From: Pseudomonas fluorescens
GTDB taxonomy: Bacteria > Pseudomonadota > Gammaproteobacteria > Pseudomonadales > Pseudomonadaceae
Assembly: GCF_004683905.1 (NCBI RefSeq)
Contig: NZ_CP038438.1
Coordinates: 1,984,001-2,048,000, forward strand
DNA length: 64,000 bases
Reading direction: 5' to 3'
Shown here: positions 16,758 through 28,600 of the stretch, one piece after another
Position numbering within the stretch: position 1 is the stretch's first letter
Layout of the letters: the number at the start of each line of letters is the position of its first letter
Program-made: the position numbers and the translations under genes
The notes under the pieces: model-generated
What the model was told of the DNA's origin: nothing
Seen by the model: the letters and a program-made list of their open reading frames with translations, nothing else
Database searches by the model: none

Positions 16758-17678
16758 TCAGCGTTTGAGCGGTAGCTTGGTGATCGCGAAACCGGTGAGC
16801 AGGATCGCCGAGTACAGCATCAGCTCCCGGGAGATCGACGTGCCTTCGTACCAGGCGCCGATGAGCAGGGCGAATACCGGGAAGATGATGAACACGAACG
16901 ACAACAGCACCGGGCTCAGGCGTTTGAGCAGGATGAAATACACGATAAAGCCGCCCACTGACGCCACCAGTCCGAGGTACAGCAGAGCGCCCCATGAGCG
17001 CGCGGTCACGTCCTTGAATACCGGTGCTTCCACGTTCAAGCCGACAATAAATAACATCAGCCCGGCGATGCCGATCGGCAGGGTGTTGTAGGTGATCACG
17101 CTGATCGCGCTGCCGTGCTTTTTAGTCACCACGTAACACAGCGCATGCAGGATCGCCGCGCACAGAATCGCCAATACGCCGAGCCATTCCGCCTGATCCA
17201 GATGCAGGCCCTGGCTGCGAATGATCATGAACAGACTGGCGAAACCGATGGCGATACCGAGCATCTGTGTGGGGAGGATTTTCTCGCGCAGGAACAGCGC
17301 GGAAAACATCAGGATAAACACCGGCATGCAACTGAACAGCAGCGCTGTCAGACCGGACGAAACGTGCATCTCGCCGTAGTTGAGCAGGTAGTACGGCAGG
17401 CTGAAGTACGACAGCGTGACGAACACGAAAAACCAGCGGCTCTGTCGCGGGAACAACAGCGGTTCCCTGCGCAGTGCGGCGAAGCTCAGGAACAGCGGAA
17501 AGGCGATCAGAAAGCGCAGGCCCGCGGCGGTCAGTGGCGGCACGCTTTCCACGGCAATCTTGATCCCCAGCCACGTAGTGCCCCAGCTCAGGCAGACGAT
17601 CAGAAACAACGTGCTGGTGAGCAATCCGGCGAGCCAGGGTTTGCTGATGTTCAGCGGTGCGCTGATGGCAGTCGACAT
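16758..17678 (-). CDS. EamA/DMT-superfamily exporter
   Basis: 306 residues with about ten hydrophobic helices in two EamA repeats, inner membrane. The first helix holds SWGTTWLGIKIAVESVPP, the usual DMT start. The start MSTAISAPL is chosen because translation further upstream would run through the intergenic region shared with the divergent MocR gene. Members of this superfamily often export amino acids or related metabolites; the divergent PLP-dependent regulator and the AlaX gene downstream point the same way. The substrate is not determinable from sequence. Confidence 0.82.
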   Translation of the reverse strand: MSTAISAPLNISKPWLAGLLTSTLFLIVCLSWGTTWLGIKIAVESVPPLTAAGLRFLIAFPLFLSFAALRREPLLFPRQSRWFFVFVTLSYFSLPYYLLNYGEMHVSSGLTALLFSCMPVFILMFSALFLREKILPTQMLGIAIGFASLFMIIRSQGLHLDQAEWLGVLAILCAAILHALCYVVTKKHGSAISVITYNTLPIGIAGLMLFIVGLNVEAPVFKDVTARSWGALLYLGLVASVGGFIVYFILLKRLSPVLLSFVFIIFPVFALLIGAWYEGTSISRELMLYSAILLTGFAITKLPLKR

Positions 17679-17760
17679 GCTTGGTGCTCCGCATTGACCT
17701 GGTAGTTGAAAAGGGCTATCCCTGATTGAACCTGTTTTCAGCACGCTATTCGGGGCGACA

Positions 17761-19170
17761 ATGACTGTCAAAGTAAGTATTGCCATGGTGTCAATCCTCC
17801 GCGACGGCCTCGCCAACGGGGTGGGGGTAAAGTACAAGCGCCTGGCGGATGCGGTGCAGCAGGCCATCGCCGAAGGCGTGATTGCGGCGGGAGCGAAATT
17901 GCCGCCGCACCGGCTGTTGGCCGATAGCCTGGGCGTGACCATCGGCACCATCAGTCGCGCCTATGGCGAACTGGAGCGGGTCGGTCTGGTGGTGGCCCGG
18001 GTCGGCGATGGCACTTATGTGCGTGAGCGCGGGATGGAGCGGCCGCAGGACAAGGGCTTTCGCAATGTCAGCGATGAGCCGCGCGCCTGTTTCGACATGA
18101 GCCGCAATCAGCCTATCCCTGGGCAGGAAGCGGCATTCATGAGCCAGACCCTGCACAGCCTCGCCAGTGATCCGCGCGGCTTGCAGCAGTTGACCGGTTA
18201 CACCGTCGAAAGCGGTTTGCTGCGGCATCGGCAGGCGGGGGCGCGCTGGTTGAGTCATGGCGCGTTCCAGCCGCACGCCGATCAGGTGTTGTGCGTCAAT
18301 GGCGGCCAGCATGGCTTGCTGTGCGCCTTGATGGGCCTGCTCAAGGCCGGCGATACGCTGGTTACCGAGCATCTGACTTACCCGGGGCTGATCAGCGTCG
18401 CGCGCCAGTTGGGGATCAAACTCATCGGTGTCGCAATGGATGACGAAGGGCTGCTGCCGGCAGCGCTGGACGACATCTGCCGGCAGCACCGTGTCTCGGC
18501 GCTGTACTGCACGCCGACGATTCAGAACCCGACGGCAGCAGTCATGTCCGTGCCGCGGCGCGAAGCGATTGCCGACATCTGTCGCCAACACAATCTGCTG
18601 ATTTTCGAGGACGACGCACATGCGGTGCTGGCCCGCCAGCGACCGTTGCCGCTGAGCCATTTCGCCGCCGAGCGCGCGGTGTTGATCGGCAGTCTGAGCA
18701 AGGCCGTTTCAGCCGGTCTGCGGGTCGGTTATCTGCATGCACCGCAAGCGCTGATCGGGCGCCTGAGTGCGGCTATTCGCGGCACCTGCTGGATGGCTAA
18801 TCCGCTGGCGATGGAGTTGGCGAGCCGCTGGATCGACAACGGCATGGCCGAGCGTTTGCTGGATGAGCAGATCAGCGAGATCGGCCGGCGCAAGGCGCTG
18901 GTCGCACCGGTGTTGGCGGGGTTCAATTACAAGGCGGATGCGCATAGCCCGCACTTCTGGATTGAGGTGCCGGAGCTGTGGCGGGCCTCGCAGATTGCTG
19001 CGGAGCTGAAGGAAAACAACTACCTGGTGGCCACCGCCGAGGCCTTTGCGGTGGGGCATGCGGCGGTGCCGCAGTTCATTCGAGCGAGTGTGTGCAATGC
19101 GGTGGGAGATGATCGGTTGTTGCTGGGAGGGTTCGAGGCTCTGGCGCGGGCATTAACGGAAACCGTGTAA
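17761..19170 (+). CDS. MocR-type GntR regulator with aminotransferase domain
   Basis: 469 residues. GntR winged helix at about 22-85 (KYKRLADAVQQAIAEG, LLADSLGVTIGTISRAYGELE), then a fold-type I aminotransferase-like domain. The PLP lysine is probably that in GSLSKAVSAGLRVGY (about 309-323). Such proteins bind PLP and an amino compound and act as regulators. It is divergent from the DMT exporter with an 82-base gap, the standard arrangement for a regulator controlling its neighbour. A downstream ATG (17785) is possible but has a weaker ribosome site than GGGGCGAC before 17761. Confidence 0.88.
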   Translation: MTVKVSIAMVSILRDGLANGVGVKYKRLADAVQQAIAEGVIAAGAKLPPHRLLADSLGVTIGTISRAYGELERVGLVVARVGDGTYVRERGMERPQDKGFRNVSDEPRACFDMSRNQPIPGQEAAFMSQTLHSLASDPRGLQQLTGYTVESGLLRHRQAGARWLSHGAFQPHADQVLCVNGGQHGLLCALMGLLKAGDTLVTEHLTYPGLISVARQLGIKLIGVAMDDEGLLPAALDDICRQHRVSALYCTPTIQNPTAAVMSVPRREAIADICRQHNLLIFEDDAHAVLARQRPLPLSHFAAERAVLIGSLSKAVSAGLRVGYLHAPQALIGRLSAAIRGTCWMANPLAMELASRWIDNGMAERLLDEQISEIGRRKALVAPVLAGFNYKADAHSPHFWIEVPELWRASQIAAELKENNYLVATAEAFAVGHAAVPQFIRASVCNAVGDDRLLLGGFEALARALTETV

Positions 19171-19176
19171 TCGTTC

Positions 19177-19260
19177 TTCGCGAGCAAGCCCGCTCCCACA
19201 TGCGATCGCATTCCAACTGGAGGAGCTCGATCAACCTGTGGGCGCGGGCCTGCTCGAAGG
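19177..19260. repeat. degenerate REP pair
   Basis: The left arm is a standard inverted copy (TTCGCGAGCAAGCCCGCTCC...). The right arm reads TGTGGGCGCGGGCCTGCTCG and then AAGG instead of CGAA, so it is decayed. It lies between the convergent MocR and ppsR genes. Confidence 0.75.
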
Positions 19261-19282
19261 CGTCGGAACAGACGCCACAAAT

Positions 19283-20101
19283 CTATTTGAACCGCCGCTC
19301 CACGCCTTTCTCCACCAGAATCTTCGCCGAAATCTCTTCCACCGAAAAATGCGTGGAGTTGATGTGCGGGATGTTCTCGCGGCGGAACAGGTTTTCCACT
19401 TCGCGCACTTCGAATTCGCACTGGGCGTAGCTCGAATAGCGGCTGTTGGGCTTGCGCTCGTTGCGGATCGCGGTGAGGCGGTCGGGGTCGATGGTCAGGC
19501 CGAACAGCTTGTGCTGATGGGCGCGCAGGGCGGTCGGCAGGGTCAGGCGTTCCATGTCGTCTTCGGTCAGCGGGTAGTTGGCCGCACGGATGCCGAACTG
19601 CATCGCCATGTACAGACACGTCGGCGTCTTACCACAACGCGACACGCCCACTAGTATCAGGTCGGCCTTGTCGTAATAGTGGGTGCGCGCGCCGTCGTCG
19701 TTGTCGAGGGCGAAGTTCACCGCCTCGATGCGCTCCATGTAATTGGAGTTATGCCCGATCGAGTGCGATTTGCCGACGGTGTAGGAAGAATGCTCGGTCA
19801 GTTCCTGTTCGAGCGGGGCGAGGAAGGTCGAGAAAATGTCGATCATGAAACCATTGGAGGTTGCGAGAATCTCACGGATGTCCTGATTGACGATGGTGTC
19901 GAAGATGATCGGACGGAAGCCGTCGGTTTCAGCGGCTTTGTTGATTTGTTGTACCATGGCCCGCGCTTTGTCCGCGTTGTCGATATACGGCCGCGTGAGC
20001 TTGGTGAAGGTAATGTTTTCGAACTGCGCCAGAAGGCTTTGACCCAGGGTTTCGGCGGTAATGCCGGTGCCATCGGAGATAAAGAAAGCAGATCGTTTCA
20101 T
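19283..20101 (-). CDS. ppsR: PEP synthase regulatory protein (bifunctional kinase/pyrophosphorylase)
   Basis: 272 residues. It switches PEP synthase off by ADP-dependent phosphorylation of an active-site threonine and on by phosphate-dependent removal. The P-loop-like [10 protein letters not shown] is at about 152-161 and the N-terminus [15 protein letters not shown] is the family signature. The start MKRSAFF at 20101 is the conserved one. It is divergent from its target ppsA, with 174 bases between the starts. Confidence 0.95.
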   Translation of the reverse strand: MKRSAFFISDGTGITAETLGQSLLAQFENITFTKLTRPYIDNADKARAMVQQINKAAETDGFRPIIFDTIVNQDIREILATSNGFMIDIFSTFLAPLEQELTEHSSYTVGKSHSIGHNSNYMERIEAVNFALDNDDGARTHYYDKADLILVGVSRCGKTPTCLYMAMQFGIRAANYPLTEDDMERLTLPTALRAHQHKLFGLTIDPDRLTAIRNERKPNSRYSSYAQCEFEVREVENLFRRENIPHINSTHFSVEEISAKILVEKGVERRFK

Positions 20102-20275
20102 TTGCACCTTGGGCCTTAAGCTAAAGAGTATTTCTGGATATGATAGGCGCGATTTGCCGGCCGCCATTGGCCCGCATTCTCACTTATTTTCCAGGTCCAG
20201 GCCATACAGCCGGCCAACGCTCCCCCGAGCCGCCGGTTTCTGAGCTTTTCCAACACAGTTAGTGGAGAGATCACC

Positions 20276-22651
<2,376 letters not shown>

Positions 22652-22677
22652 TCCATATGTGAACGGCCATCCACGCC

Positions 22678-22767
22678 TGTGGGAGCGGGCTTGCTCGCGA
22701 AGACGGAATGAGATCCGCCACAAATGTTGGCTGATACACCGCTTTCGCGAGCAAGCCCGCTCCCACA
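22678..22767. repeat. REP pair after ppsA
   Basis: Inverted pair of the GTGGGAGCGGGC subfamily with a spacer containing GACGGAATGAGATCCGCC. It starts 27 bases after the ppsA stop and may protect its mRNA 3' end. It is 71 bases before the next gene. Confidence 0.9.
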
Positions 22768-22838
22768 AAGGTCGGGGGCTTTGAGATTGAAGTAGGGCGG
22801 GCTCCTGTAGATGCCGCCCTTTTTTGTGCAAGAGCATT

Positions 22839-23828
22839 ATGCAAAGCAGCAGCAACCTGTTTCCTGTCGCCCTGATCAGCGCCGAACGTCGCGGTGATCT
22901 GAGCGAAGATGTGTATCGACTCAAACCCGGCAACAGTCCCGACTGGTCCGTGGAAATCGCCGTGACCCGCTTGGGCATGGCCGACGACACGACACCACGC
23001 GGCGTGCCGGTGATTTTGTTGCACGGCAGTTTTTCCAATCGGCGCTTCTGGTTTTCCCCCAAGGGCCTCGGGTTGGGTGCGTACCTGACGCGCCTGGGCT
23101 TCGACGTGTGGATCCCGGAGATGCGCGGTCACGGCCTGTCGCAGCGCAACGAGGACTACCGGCGCAACCGCGTGGCCGACTACGCCCGTTACGATCTGCC
23201 GGCGATTGCCGTGTTCGTCCGCGAGCAGAGCGGGCAGGTTCCGCACTGGATCGGCCATTCGCTGGGCGGCATCACGCTGGCGGCGGCGCTGGGTGGCGAA
23301 TACCTCGGCGAGCCGGCCGTGGCCTCGGCGGCGTTTTTCGGCACGCAGGTCAGCCGCACGTACTGGCCGCTGAAGATTCCACCGGTGGAGTGGAGCGGGC
23401 GCTTCATTCTCAAGCGTTTCGCGCAGTTGTCCGGCTCACGCCTCAAGCGCGGCCCGGAAGACGAGCCGATCGGGCTGGCGCTGGAAAGCATGCGCTGGTA
23501 CGGCTTGTTCGGGCGTTTTGGCGACAAGGACAAGGACTGGTGGGCCGGCCTGGCCGAGGTTCAGGTGCCGGTGCTGGCAGTGACCGCGGCGGGCGATCAT
23601 CAGGATCCGGCGTGGGCCTGTCGCAAACTGTTCGAGCAGATCGGCTCCGAGCACAAACAGTTCGTCAATCTGGGGCGCGAGCAGGGCTTCAGCGACAACT
23701 TCGGGCATGTCGAGATGTTGGTGAGCAAGGCGGCGCAGGCCGAGGTCTGGCCGCTGGTGGCACGCTGGTTGAACGATCAGCAGACGCCGTTGCTCGGCGA
23801 CAAGCCGGATCTTGCCGCTGCGGTCTGA
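22839..23828 (+). CDS. alpha/beta hydrolase
   Basis: 329 residues. The nucleophile elbow GHSLGG is at about residues 143-148 and the oxyanion region VILLHGSFSNRRFW at about 62-75; the catalytic acid and histidine are probably the Asp in TAAGDHQDP and the His in NFGHVEM. The protein lacks a signal peptide. The start ATG (MQSSSNLFPVAL) is the second in frame. Substrate unknown. The gene is found between ppsA and rraA in pseudomonads. Confidence 0.85.
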   Translation: MQSSSNLFPVALISAERRGDLSEDVYRLKPGNSPDWSVEIAVTRLGMADDTTPRGVPVILLHGSFSNRRFWFSPKGLGLGAYLTRLGFDVWIPEMRGHGLSQRNEDYRRNRVADYARYDLPAIAVFVREQSGQVPHWIGHSLGGITLAAALGGEYLGEPAVASAAFFGTQVSRTYWPLKIPPVEWSGRFILKRFAQLSGSRLKRGPEDEPIGLALESMRWYGLFGRFGDKDKDWWAGLAEVQVPVLAVTAAGDHQDPAWACRKLFEQIGSEHKQFVNLGREQGFSDNFGHVEMLVSKAAQAEVWPLVARWLNDQQTPLLGDKPDLAAAV

Positions 23829-24054
23829 GTCCGAGGCTCTGAAAAGGGCATTTCGTTCAGGTCGCCTTGCGGCTAAGATATGACGCATTGTGCGGTTCTG
23901 GTCATATTTGGTGGCTGTTTAGCTATTACGTTTCAGCGTTTGTTCAGGTTCGTTCAGCGACCATTGCATGAACTAAGGTAAACAGCGACCGCCGGGACTC
24001 GTTTCAAAAGAGTGCGACATCCTTGATCGTCTTCCTTTTTACAGGAGTTTTTCG

Positions 24055-24546
24055 ATGAACCATTACCTCACGCCTGACCTGTGCGACGCCTATCCGGAGC
24101 TGGTGCAGGTGCTGGAACCGATGTTCAGCAATTTCGGCGGCCGTGATTCCTTCGGCGGCGAAATCGTGACCATCAAATGTTTCGAAGACAACTCGCTGGT
24201 CAAAGAGCAAGCCGAACTCAAGGGTAACGGCAAGGTGCTGGTGGTCGATGGCGGCGGTTCGCTGCGTCGCGCGCTGCTGGGCGACATGATCGCCGAGAAA
24301 GCCGCGAAAAACGGCTGGGAAGGGATGGTCATCTACGGTTGTATCCGTGACGTCGACGTTATTGCCCAGACCGATCTCGGCGTTCAGGCGTTGGCCAGCC
24401 ATCCGATGAAAACCGAAAAGCGCGGTATCGGCGATCTCAACGTACTGGTGACTTTCGCCGGCGTGACGTTCCACCCGGGCCACTACATCTATGCGGACAA
24501 CAACGGCGTGATCGTTTCGCCAAGTCCGCTGCAGATGCCTGAATAA
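24055..24546 (+). CDS. rraA: RNase E inhibitor RraA
   Basis: 163 residues, full family length. Trimeric protein that binds RNase E and lowers its activity, so it broadly affects mRNA decay. The conserved block [13 protein letters not shown] is at about 65-77 and GCIRDVDVI at about 99-107. The family resembles class II aldolases (old name MenG), and such activity cannot be excluded from sequence. GGAG lies eight bases before the ATG. Confidence 0.92.
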   Translation: MNHYLTPDLCDAYPELVQVLEPMFSNFGGRDSFGGEIVTIKCFEDNSLVKEQAELKGNGKVLVVDGGGSLRRALLGDMIAEKAAKNGWEGMVIYGCIRDVDVIAQTDLGVQALASHPMKTEKRGIGDLNVLVTFAGVTFHPGHYIYADNNGVIVSPSPLQMPE

Positions 24547-24568
24547 GTCTTTCGACAAAGGGATGCGG

Positions 24569-25564
24569 ATGTTCGAGGAAGAAAACGCGCAGTGGGGGCT
24601 GGTGCATGCCCTGGTGCTGGACGGTAAAGGCGGTGCGCGTTCGATTGCCCGGACTGAGCTCGACGATCTGCAACTGCAGGCCCATGAGAGCCTGTGGCTG
24701 CATTGGGATCGCAGCCATCCGCAAACCCAGACCTGGCTGCGCAAATCCAGCGGCCTGAATGAATTTGCCTGCGACCTGCTGCTGGAAGAGAACACCCGGC
24801 CACGCCTGTTGCCGTTGCCGGATGCCGAACTGTTGCTGTTTCTGCGCGGGGTCAACCTCAACCCCGGCGCCGAGCCGGAAGACATGGTCTCGGTGCGGAT
24901 TTTCGCGTCGGCGCAACGGGTCATCTCGCTGCGTTTGCGTCCGCTGCGCGCCACCGATGAGTTGCTGGCGCTGCTAAGCGAGGGCAAAGGCCCGAAAACT
25001 TCCTCTGAACTGATCCTGTATCTGGCGCAATTCCTCACCAACAAGGTGCAGGATCTGGTCACCTGCCTGTCGGAACTGGTCGATGAAGAGGAAGAAAAAC
25101 TGGATGCCGACGAACGGTATACCCCCGAGCATGGCTCGATTTTGCACATCCGCCGCCGGGCGGCCGGACTGAAGCGTTTTCTGGCACCGCAGCGGGATAT
25201 TTTCGGACAACTGACCCGGATAAAACTGCCGTGGTTTGTCGACGATGACGCTGACTACTGGAACGAATTGAACAACAGCCTGACGCGCTATCTCGAGGAG
25301 CTGGAATTGACCCGAGAGCGCATGGGGCTTGTGCTGGAGGCCGAAGACCGGCGTTTGAACGTGCGCATGAATCGCACGATGTACCGCTTCGGCATCATCA
25401 CCTGCATCTTTTTGCCGATGAGTTTTCTCACCGGCCTGCTGGGTATCAATGTGGGCGGCATTCCGTTCTCGAGCAGCCCTTATGGTTTCCTGATTGCCTG
25501 TCTGACGGTGCTGGCGATGGCCTTCGGTCAATGGTGGTTATTCCGCCGTTTGCGCTGGGTGTGA
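24569..25564 (+). CDS. cmaX: CorA/ZntB-family cation transporter CmaX
   Basis: 331 residues. A large soluble N-terminal domain and coiled region precede two C-terminal membrane helices (about 268-290 and 300-322). The pore motif after the first helix reads GINVGG, a GxN variant of CorA's GMN. The ATG at 24569 fits AAGG seven bases upstream better than the ATG at 24563. It leads the conserved set cmaX-crfX-cmpX-sigX-oprF. Mg or Zn transport is the family role; the ion here is not known. Confidence 0.88.
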   Translation: MFEEENAQWGLVHALVLDGKGGARSIARTELDDLQLQAHESLWLHWDRSHPQTQTWLRKSSGLNEFACDLLLEENTRPRLLPLPDAELLLFLRGVNLNPGAEPEDMVSVRIFASAQRVISLRLRPLRATDELLALLSEGKGPKTSSELILYLAQFLTNKVQDLVTCLSELVDEEEEKLDADERYTPEHGSILHIRRRAAGLKRFLAPQRDIFGQLTRIKLPWFVDDDADYWNELNNSLTRYLEELELTRERMGLVLEAEDRRLNVRMNRTMYRFGIITCIFLPMSFLTGLLGINVGGIPFSSSPYGFLIACLTVLAMAFGQWWLFRRLRWV

Positions 25565-25627
25565 AGATGCAACATGTGACCCGACCAAATTTGCCCGCGT
25601 CTTTCACAGACATCACGAGAGGTGCGT

Positions 25628-25876
25628 ATGCACGATCCGTTTGAACAGTCTTTGCGCGACATGCTCAACGCCTCGCCGTCCAGCCGTGACGACGACGCAT
25701 GCCTGGGTCGCGTACTCAAAACCGCCAACCGCCAGGTGGGCGCCGGTGATCTGTTCAGCCTGCTGGGCCGCTGGCTGCCCGCGCTGATGATCGCCCTGAA
25801 TAACGGATCGGCCCACGTCTCGCCGGTTTCCCGTCTTCGTAAAACTACTGCACGCACTGCTGATAAGGCTGATTGA
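25628..25876 (+). CDS. crfX: small conserved protein CrfX
   Basis: 82 residues, hydrophilic at both ends with one moderately hydrophobic stretch around LFSLLGRWLPALMIALN (about 40-56). The ATG follows GAGAGG by six bases; an in-frame GTG lies two codons upstream. The cmaX-cmpX context identifies it. It ends two bases before cmpX begins, so the two are co-translated. I know no biochemical function. Confidence 0.85.
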   Translation: MHDPFEQSLRDMLNASPSSRDDDACLGRVLKTANRQVGAGDLFSLLGRWLPALMIALNNGSAHVSPVSRLRKTTARTADKAD

Positions 25877-25878
25877 AT

Positions 25879-26703
25879 ATGGAACTTGATCTCTGGACTC
25901 AGAGCCTCGTCACTGCAATGACTGCGTTGTGGACCAAAGTCGCCAACTTCATCCCGAACCTGTTCGGCGCACTGGTGGTGCTGCTGTTGGGTTTCGTGGT
26001 GGCCAAGCTACTCGATACCTTGCTGTCCAAATTGCTCGCCAAACTGGGCCTTGATCGCCTGATGGGCGGCACCGGTCTGACCAAGTTGATGTCGCGGGCC
26101 GGCCTGCAAGTGCCGATCTCGACCTTGATCGGCAAGATTGTTTACTGGTTCGTTCTGCTGATTTTCCTGGTTTCTGCAGCAGAGTCCCTTGGACTTGAGC
26201 GAGTTTCAGCTACGCTGGACATGCTGGCGTTGTATTTGCCGAAGGTTTTCGGCGCCGCGCTGGTGTTGCTGGTGGGTGTTTTGCTCGCGCAATTGGCCAA
26301 CGGCCTGGTGCGCGGAGCGGCAGAAGGCGTAGGGCTGGACTACGCTTCGGGTTTGGGCCGAATCGCCCAGGGGCTGGTGATCATCATCAGTATCTCGGTC
26401 GCGATCAGCCAGCTCGAGGTCAAGACTGACCTGCTGAACCATGTGATTGTCATCGTATTGATTACCGTTGGTCTGGCCGTTGCGCTGGCCATGGGTTTGG
26501 GAAGCCGGGAAATTGCCGGTCAGATTCTTGCGGGAATCTATGTGCGTGAGTTGTATCAGGTTGGGCAACAAGTGCGTGTTGGCGAGGTCGAAGGCCAGAT
26601 CGAAGAGATCGGCACGGTTAAAACCACATTGCTGACCGATGAGGGTGAGCTAGTCTCACTTTCCAATCGGATCCTGCTGGAACAGCATGTGAGTAGCCGC
26701 TAA
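25879..26703 (+). CDS. cmpX: MscS-type mechanosensitive channel protein CmpX
   Basis: 274 residues, inner membrane. It has N-terminal TM-helix repeats (hydrophobic at about 20-45, 85-105, 120-145, 165-180, 190-210) and a short MscS-like beta segment near the C-terminus (VGQQVRVGEVEGQIEEIG). It lies upstream of sigX and belongs to the same envelope-stress set; a role in sensing membrane tension for SigX is suggested by context, not shown here. ATG at 25879 rather than the TTG two codons before. Confidence 0.88.
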   Translation: MELDLWTQSLVTAMTALWTKVANFIPNLFGALVVLLLGFVVAKLLDTLLSKLLAKLGLDRLMGGTGLTKLMSRAGLQVPISTLIGKIVYWFVLLIFLVSAAESLGLERVSATLDMLALYLPKVFGAALVLLVGVLLAQLANGLVRGAAEGVGLDYASGLGRIAQGLVIIISISVAISQLEVKTDLLNHVIVIVLITVGLAVALAMGLGSREIAGQILAGIYVRELYQVGQQVRVGEVEGQIEEIGTVKTTLLTDEGELVSLSNRILLEQHVSSR

Positions 26704-26727
26704 CCCGGCAAACCCTGCTAATGTATG

Positions 26728-26760
26728 CCGCCGCAAAATGCCCTGAGAGGGGTGCGGCGG
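26728..26760. other. hairpin between cmpX and sigX
   Basis: Perfect 8-base stem CCGCCGCA/TGCGGCGG around 17 bases, 25 bases after the cmpX stop and 31 before the sigX start. There is no following T tract, so it is not a clear terminator. It could attenuate read-through or shape the sigX leader. Confidence 0.55.
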
Positions 26761-26790
26761 ACATTGACCTGACTGTCGGCACGACTTGTT

Positions 26791-27381
26791 TTGAATAAAG
26801 CCCAAACGCTATCCACGCGCTATGACCCCCGTGAGCTCTCTGATGAGGAGTTGGTCGCGCGCTCGCATACCGAGCTGTTTCACGTGACGCGCGCCTATGA
26901 AGAGCTGATGCGGCGTTACCAGCGAACATTATTTAACGTTTGTGCGAGATATCTTGGGAACGATCGCGACGCAGACGATGTCTGTCAGGAAGTGATGCTT
27001 AAGGTGCTGTACGGCCTGAAGAACTTCGAGGGGAAATCGAAGTTCAAAACCTGGCTCTACAGCATCACGTATAACGAATGCATCACGCAGTATCGGAAGG
27101 AACGGCGAAAGCGTCGCTTGATGGACGCCTTGAGTCTGGACCCGCTGGAAGAAGCGTCGGAAGAAAAGGCGCCGAAACCCGAGGAGAAGGGCGGACTCGA
27201 TCGCTGGCTGGTGTATGTGAACCCGATTGACCGTGAAATTCTGGTGCTACGATTTGTCGCAGAGCTGGAGTTTCAGGAGATCGCAGACATCATGCACATG
27301 GGTTTGAGTGCGACAAAAATGCGGTACAAACGTGCTCTAGACAAATTGCGTGAGAAATTTGCAGGCATTGCTGAAACTTAG
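26791..27381 (+). CDS. sigX: ECF sigma factor SigX
   Basis: 196 residues. Region 2 (about 35-105, with GNDRDADDVCQEVMLKVL and KFKTWLYSITYNECI) and region 4 (about 140-190, with FQEIADIMHMGLSATKMRYKRA). It directs transcription of oprF and of fatty-acid and envelope genes in pseudomonads. It begins with TTG (MNKAQTLSTRYDPREL) and has no strong ribosome site, which should keep its level low. No anti-sigma gene is adjacent; CmpX and CrfX are the upstream partners. Confidence 0.92.
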   Translation: MNKAQTLSTRYDPRELSDEELVARSHTELFHVTRAYEELMRRYQRTLFNVCARYLGNDRDADDVCQEVMLKVLYGLKNFEGKSKFKTWLYSITYNECITQYRKERRKRRLMDALSLDPLEEASEEKAPKPEEKGGLDRWLVYVNPIDREILVLRFVAELEFQEIADIMHMGLSATKMRYKRALDKLREKFAGIAET

Positions 27382-27407
27382 TTCAGCGCAAATATCTCTT
27401 ACGTGTA

Positions 27408-27456
27408 GGCAAGTTCTGATAGACTTGCCGCCGAGTTGTCCCCCGGTTTGCGGGAC
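27408..27456 (+). promoter_or_regulatory. oprF leader with two hairpins
   Basis: GGCAAGT/ACTTGCC (27408-27429) and GTCCC/GGGAC (27438-27456) lie between the sigX stop and the oprF start. The known SigX-dependent oprF promoter should be in this interval, but I cannot assign its boxes with confidence. Neither hairpin is followed by a T tract, so sigX-oprF read-through is possible. Confidence 0.5.
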
Positions 27457-27488
27457 TGCTTCACAATCACCAGATGGGGATTTAACGG

Positions 27489-28538
27489 ATGAAACTGAAA
27501 AACACCTTGGGCTTGGCCATTGGTTCTCTTATTGCCGCTACTTCGTTCGGCGCACTGGCACAAGGCCAAGGCGCAGTTGAAGGCGAGATCAACTACAAGA
27601 AGCAGTACAACGACAGCATTGATCATGTCGAAGACGGCTTCAACCCAGGCGCCAAAATCGGTTACTTCCTGACCGACGACGTCTCGATCAACTTCGGCTG
27701 GGATCGTAACAACCACACCCGTTCGAACGACGGTACCGGTAGCCAGAAACTGCGCGGTGACAACTTCGGTCTGACCGCTCAGTACCACTTCAACAACGCT
27801 GGCGACGCTCTGCGTCCTTACGTTGAAGGTGGTGTTAAGCACGGCAACCTGACCAACGTAGCTGCTGACGGCCACACCGGTCGCGACCAGTCGACTTTCC
27901 TGACTGCTGGCGCTGGCGTTAAGTACTACTTCGCTGAAAACTTCTTCGCCCGTGCTGGCGTAGAAGCTGACTACAAACTGGACAACGGCCGTTGGGACTA
28001 CGCTCCATCGGTTGGTCTGGGTGTGAACTTCGGTGGCGGCGGCAAGCCAGCTGCTGCTCCAGTTCCAGCTCCGGCTGAAGTCTGCTCCGACAGCGACAAC
28101 GATGGCGTTTGCGACAACGTTGACAAGTGCCCGGACACCCCAGCCAACGTAACTGTTGACGCTGATGGCTGCCCAGCAGTTGCTGAAGTTGTTCGTGTAG
28201 AGCTGGACGTGAAGTTCGACTTCGACAAGTCGGTCGTCAAGCCAAACAGCTACGCTGACATCAAGAACCTGGCTGACTTCATGAAGCAGTACCCAGCCAC
28301 TCACACCACTGTTGAAGGTCACACTGACTCCGTCGGTCCTGACGCTTACAACCAGAAACTGTCCGAGCGTCGTGCAAACGCCGTTAAGCAGGTTCTGACC
28401 CAGCAGTACGGTGTTGAGTCGTCCCGCGTTCAGTCGATCGGCTACGGCGAATCCCGCCCAGTTGCTGACAACAAAACTGAAGCTGGCCGTGCTGTTAACC
28501 GTCGCGTAGAAGCGCAGGTTGAAGCTCAAGCTAAGTAA
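27489..28538 (+). CDS. oprF: major outer membrane porin OprF
   Basis: 349 residues. Signal peptide 1-24 (MKLKNTLGLAIGSLIAATSFGALA), an eight-strand OmpA-like barrel to about 180, a proline/alanine linker, a calcium-type DSDNDGVCDNVDKCPDTP repeat with four cysteines, then the OmpA C-terminal peptidoglycan-binding domain (VEGHTDSVG, then LSERRANAVKQVL). Codon choice changes sharply here (many GCT, GTT, GAC, AAC), as in very highly expressed genes. It has its own terminator downstream. Confidence 0.98.
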   Translation: MKLKNTLGLAIGSLIAATSFGALAQGQGAVEGEINYKKQYNDSIDHVEDGFNPGAKIGYFLTDDVSINFGWDRNNHTRSNDGTGSQKLRGDNFGLTAQYHFNNAGDALRPYVEGGVKHGNLTNVAADGHTGRDQSTFLTAGAGVKYYFAENFFARAGVEADYKLDNGRWDYAPSVGLGVNFGGGGKPAAAPVPAPAEVCSDSDNDGVCDNVDKCPDTPANVTVDADGCPAVAEVVRVELDVKFDFDKSVVKPNSYADIKNLADFMKQYPATHTTVEGHTDSVGPDAYNQKLSERRANAVKQVLTQQYGVESSRVQSIGYGESRPVADNKTEAGRAVNRRVEAQVEAQAK

Positions 28539-28555
28539 TTAGCTGCCGCTACGAG

Positions 28556-28581
28556 AAAAGCCCGGCTCAGGCCGGGCTTTT
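28556..28581. terminator. bidirectional terminator between oprF and cobA
   Basis: AAAAGCCCGGC and GCCGGGCTTTT flank TCAG: an 11-base stem with A and T tracts on both sides, able to end both the oprF transcript and the convergent cobA transcript. Confidence 0.92.
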
Positions 28582-28600
28582 CTTTGCCTGCGATTTGGCT

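Noticed and set aside
27399..28529. 376-codon open frame opposite oprF
   Set aside because: Rich in Val/Ser/Thr as the complement of biased oprF codons; no domain, and oprF is certain.
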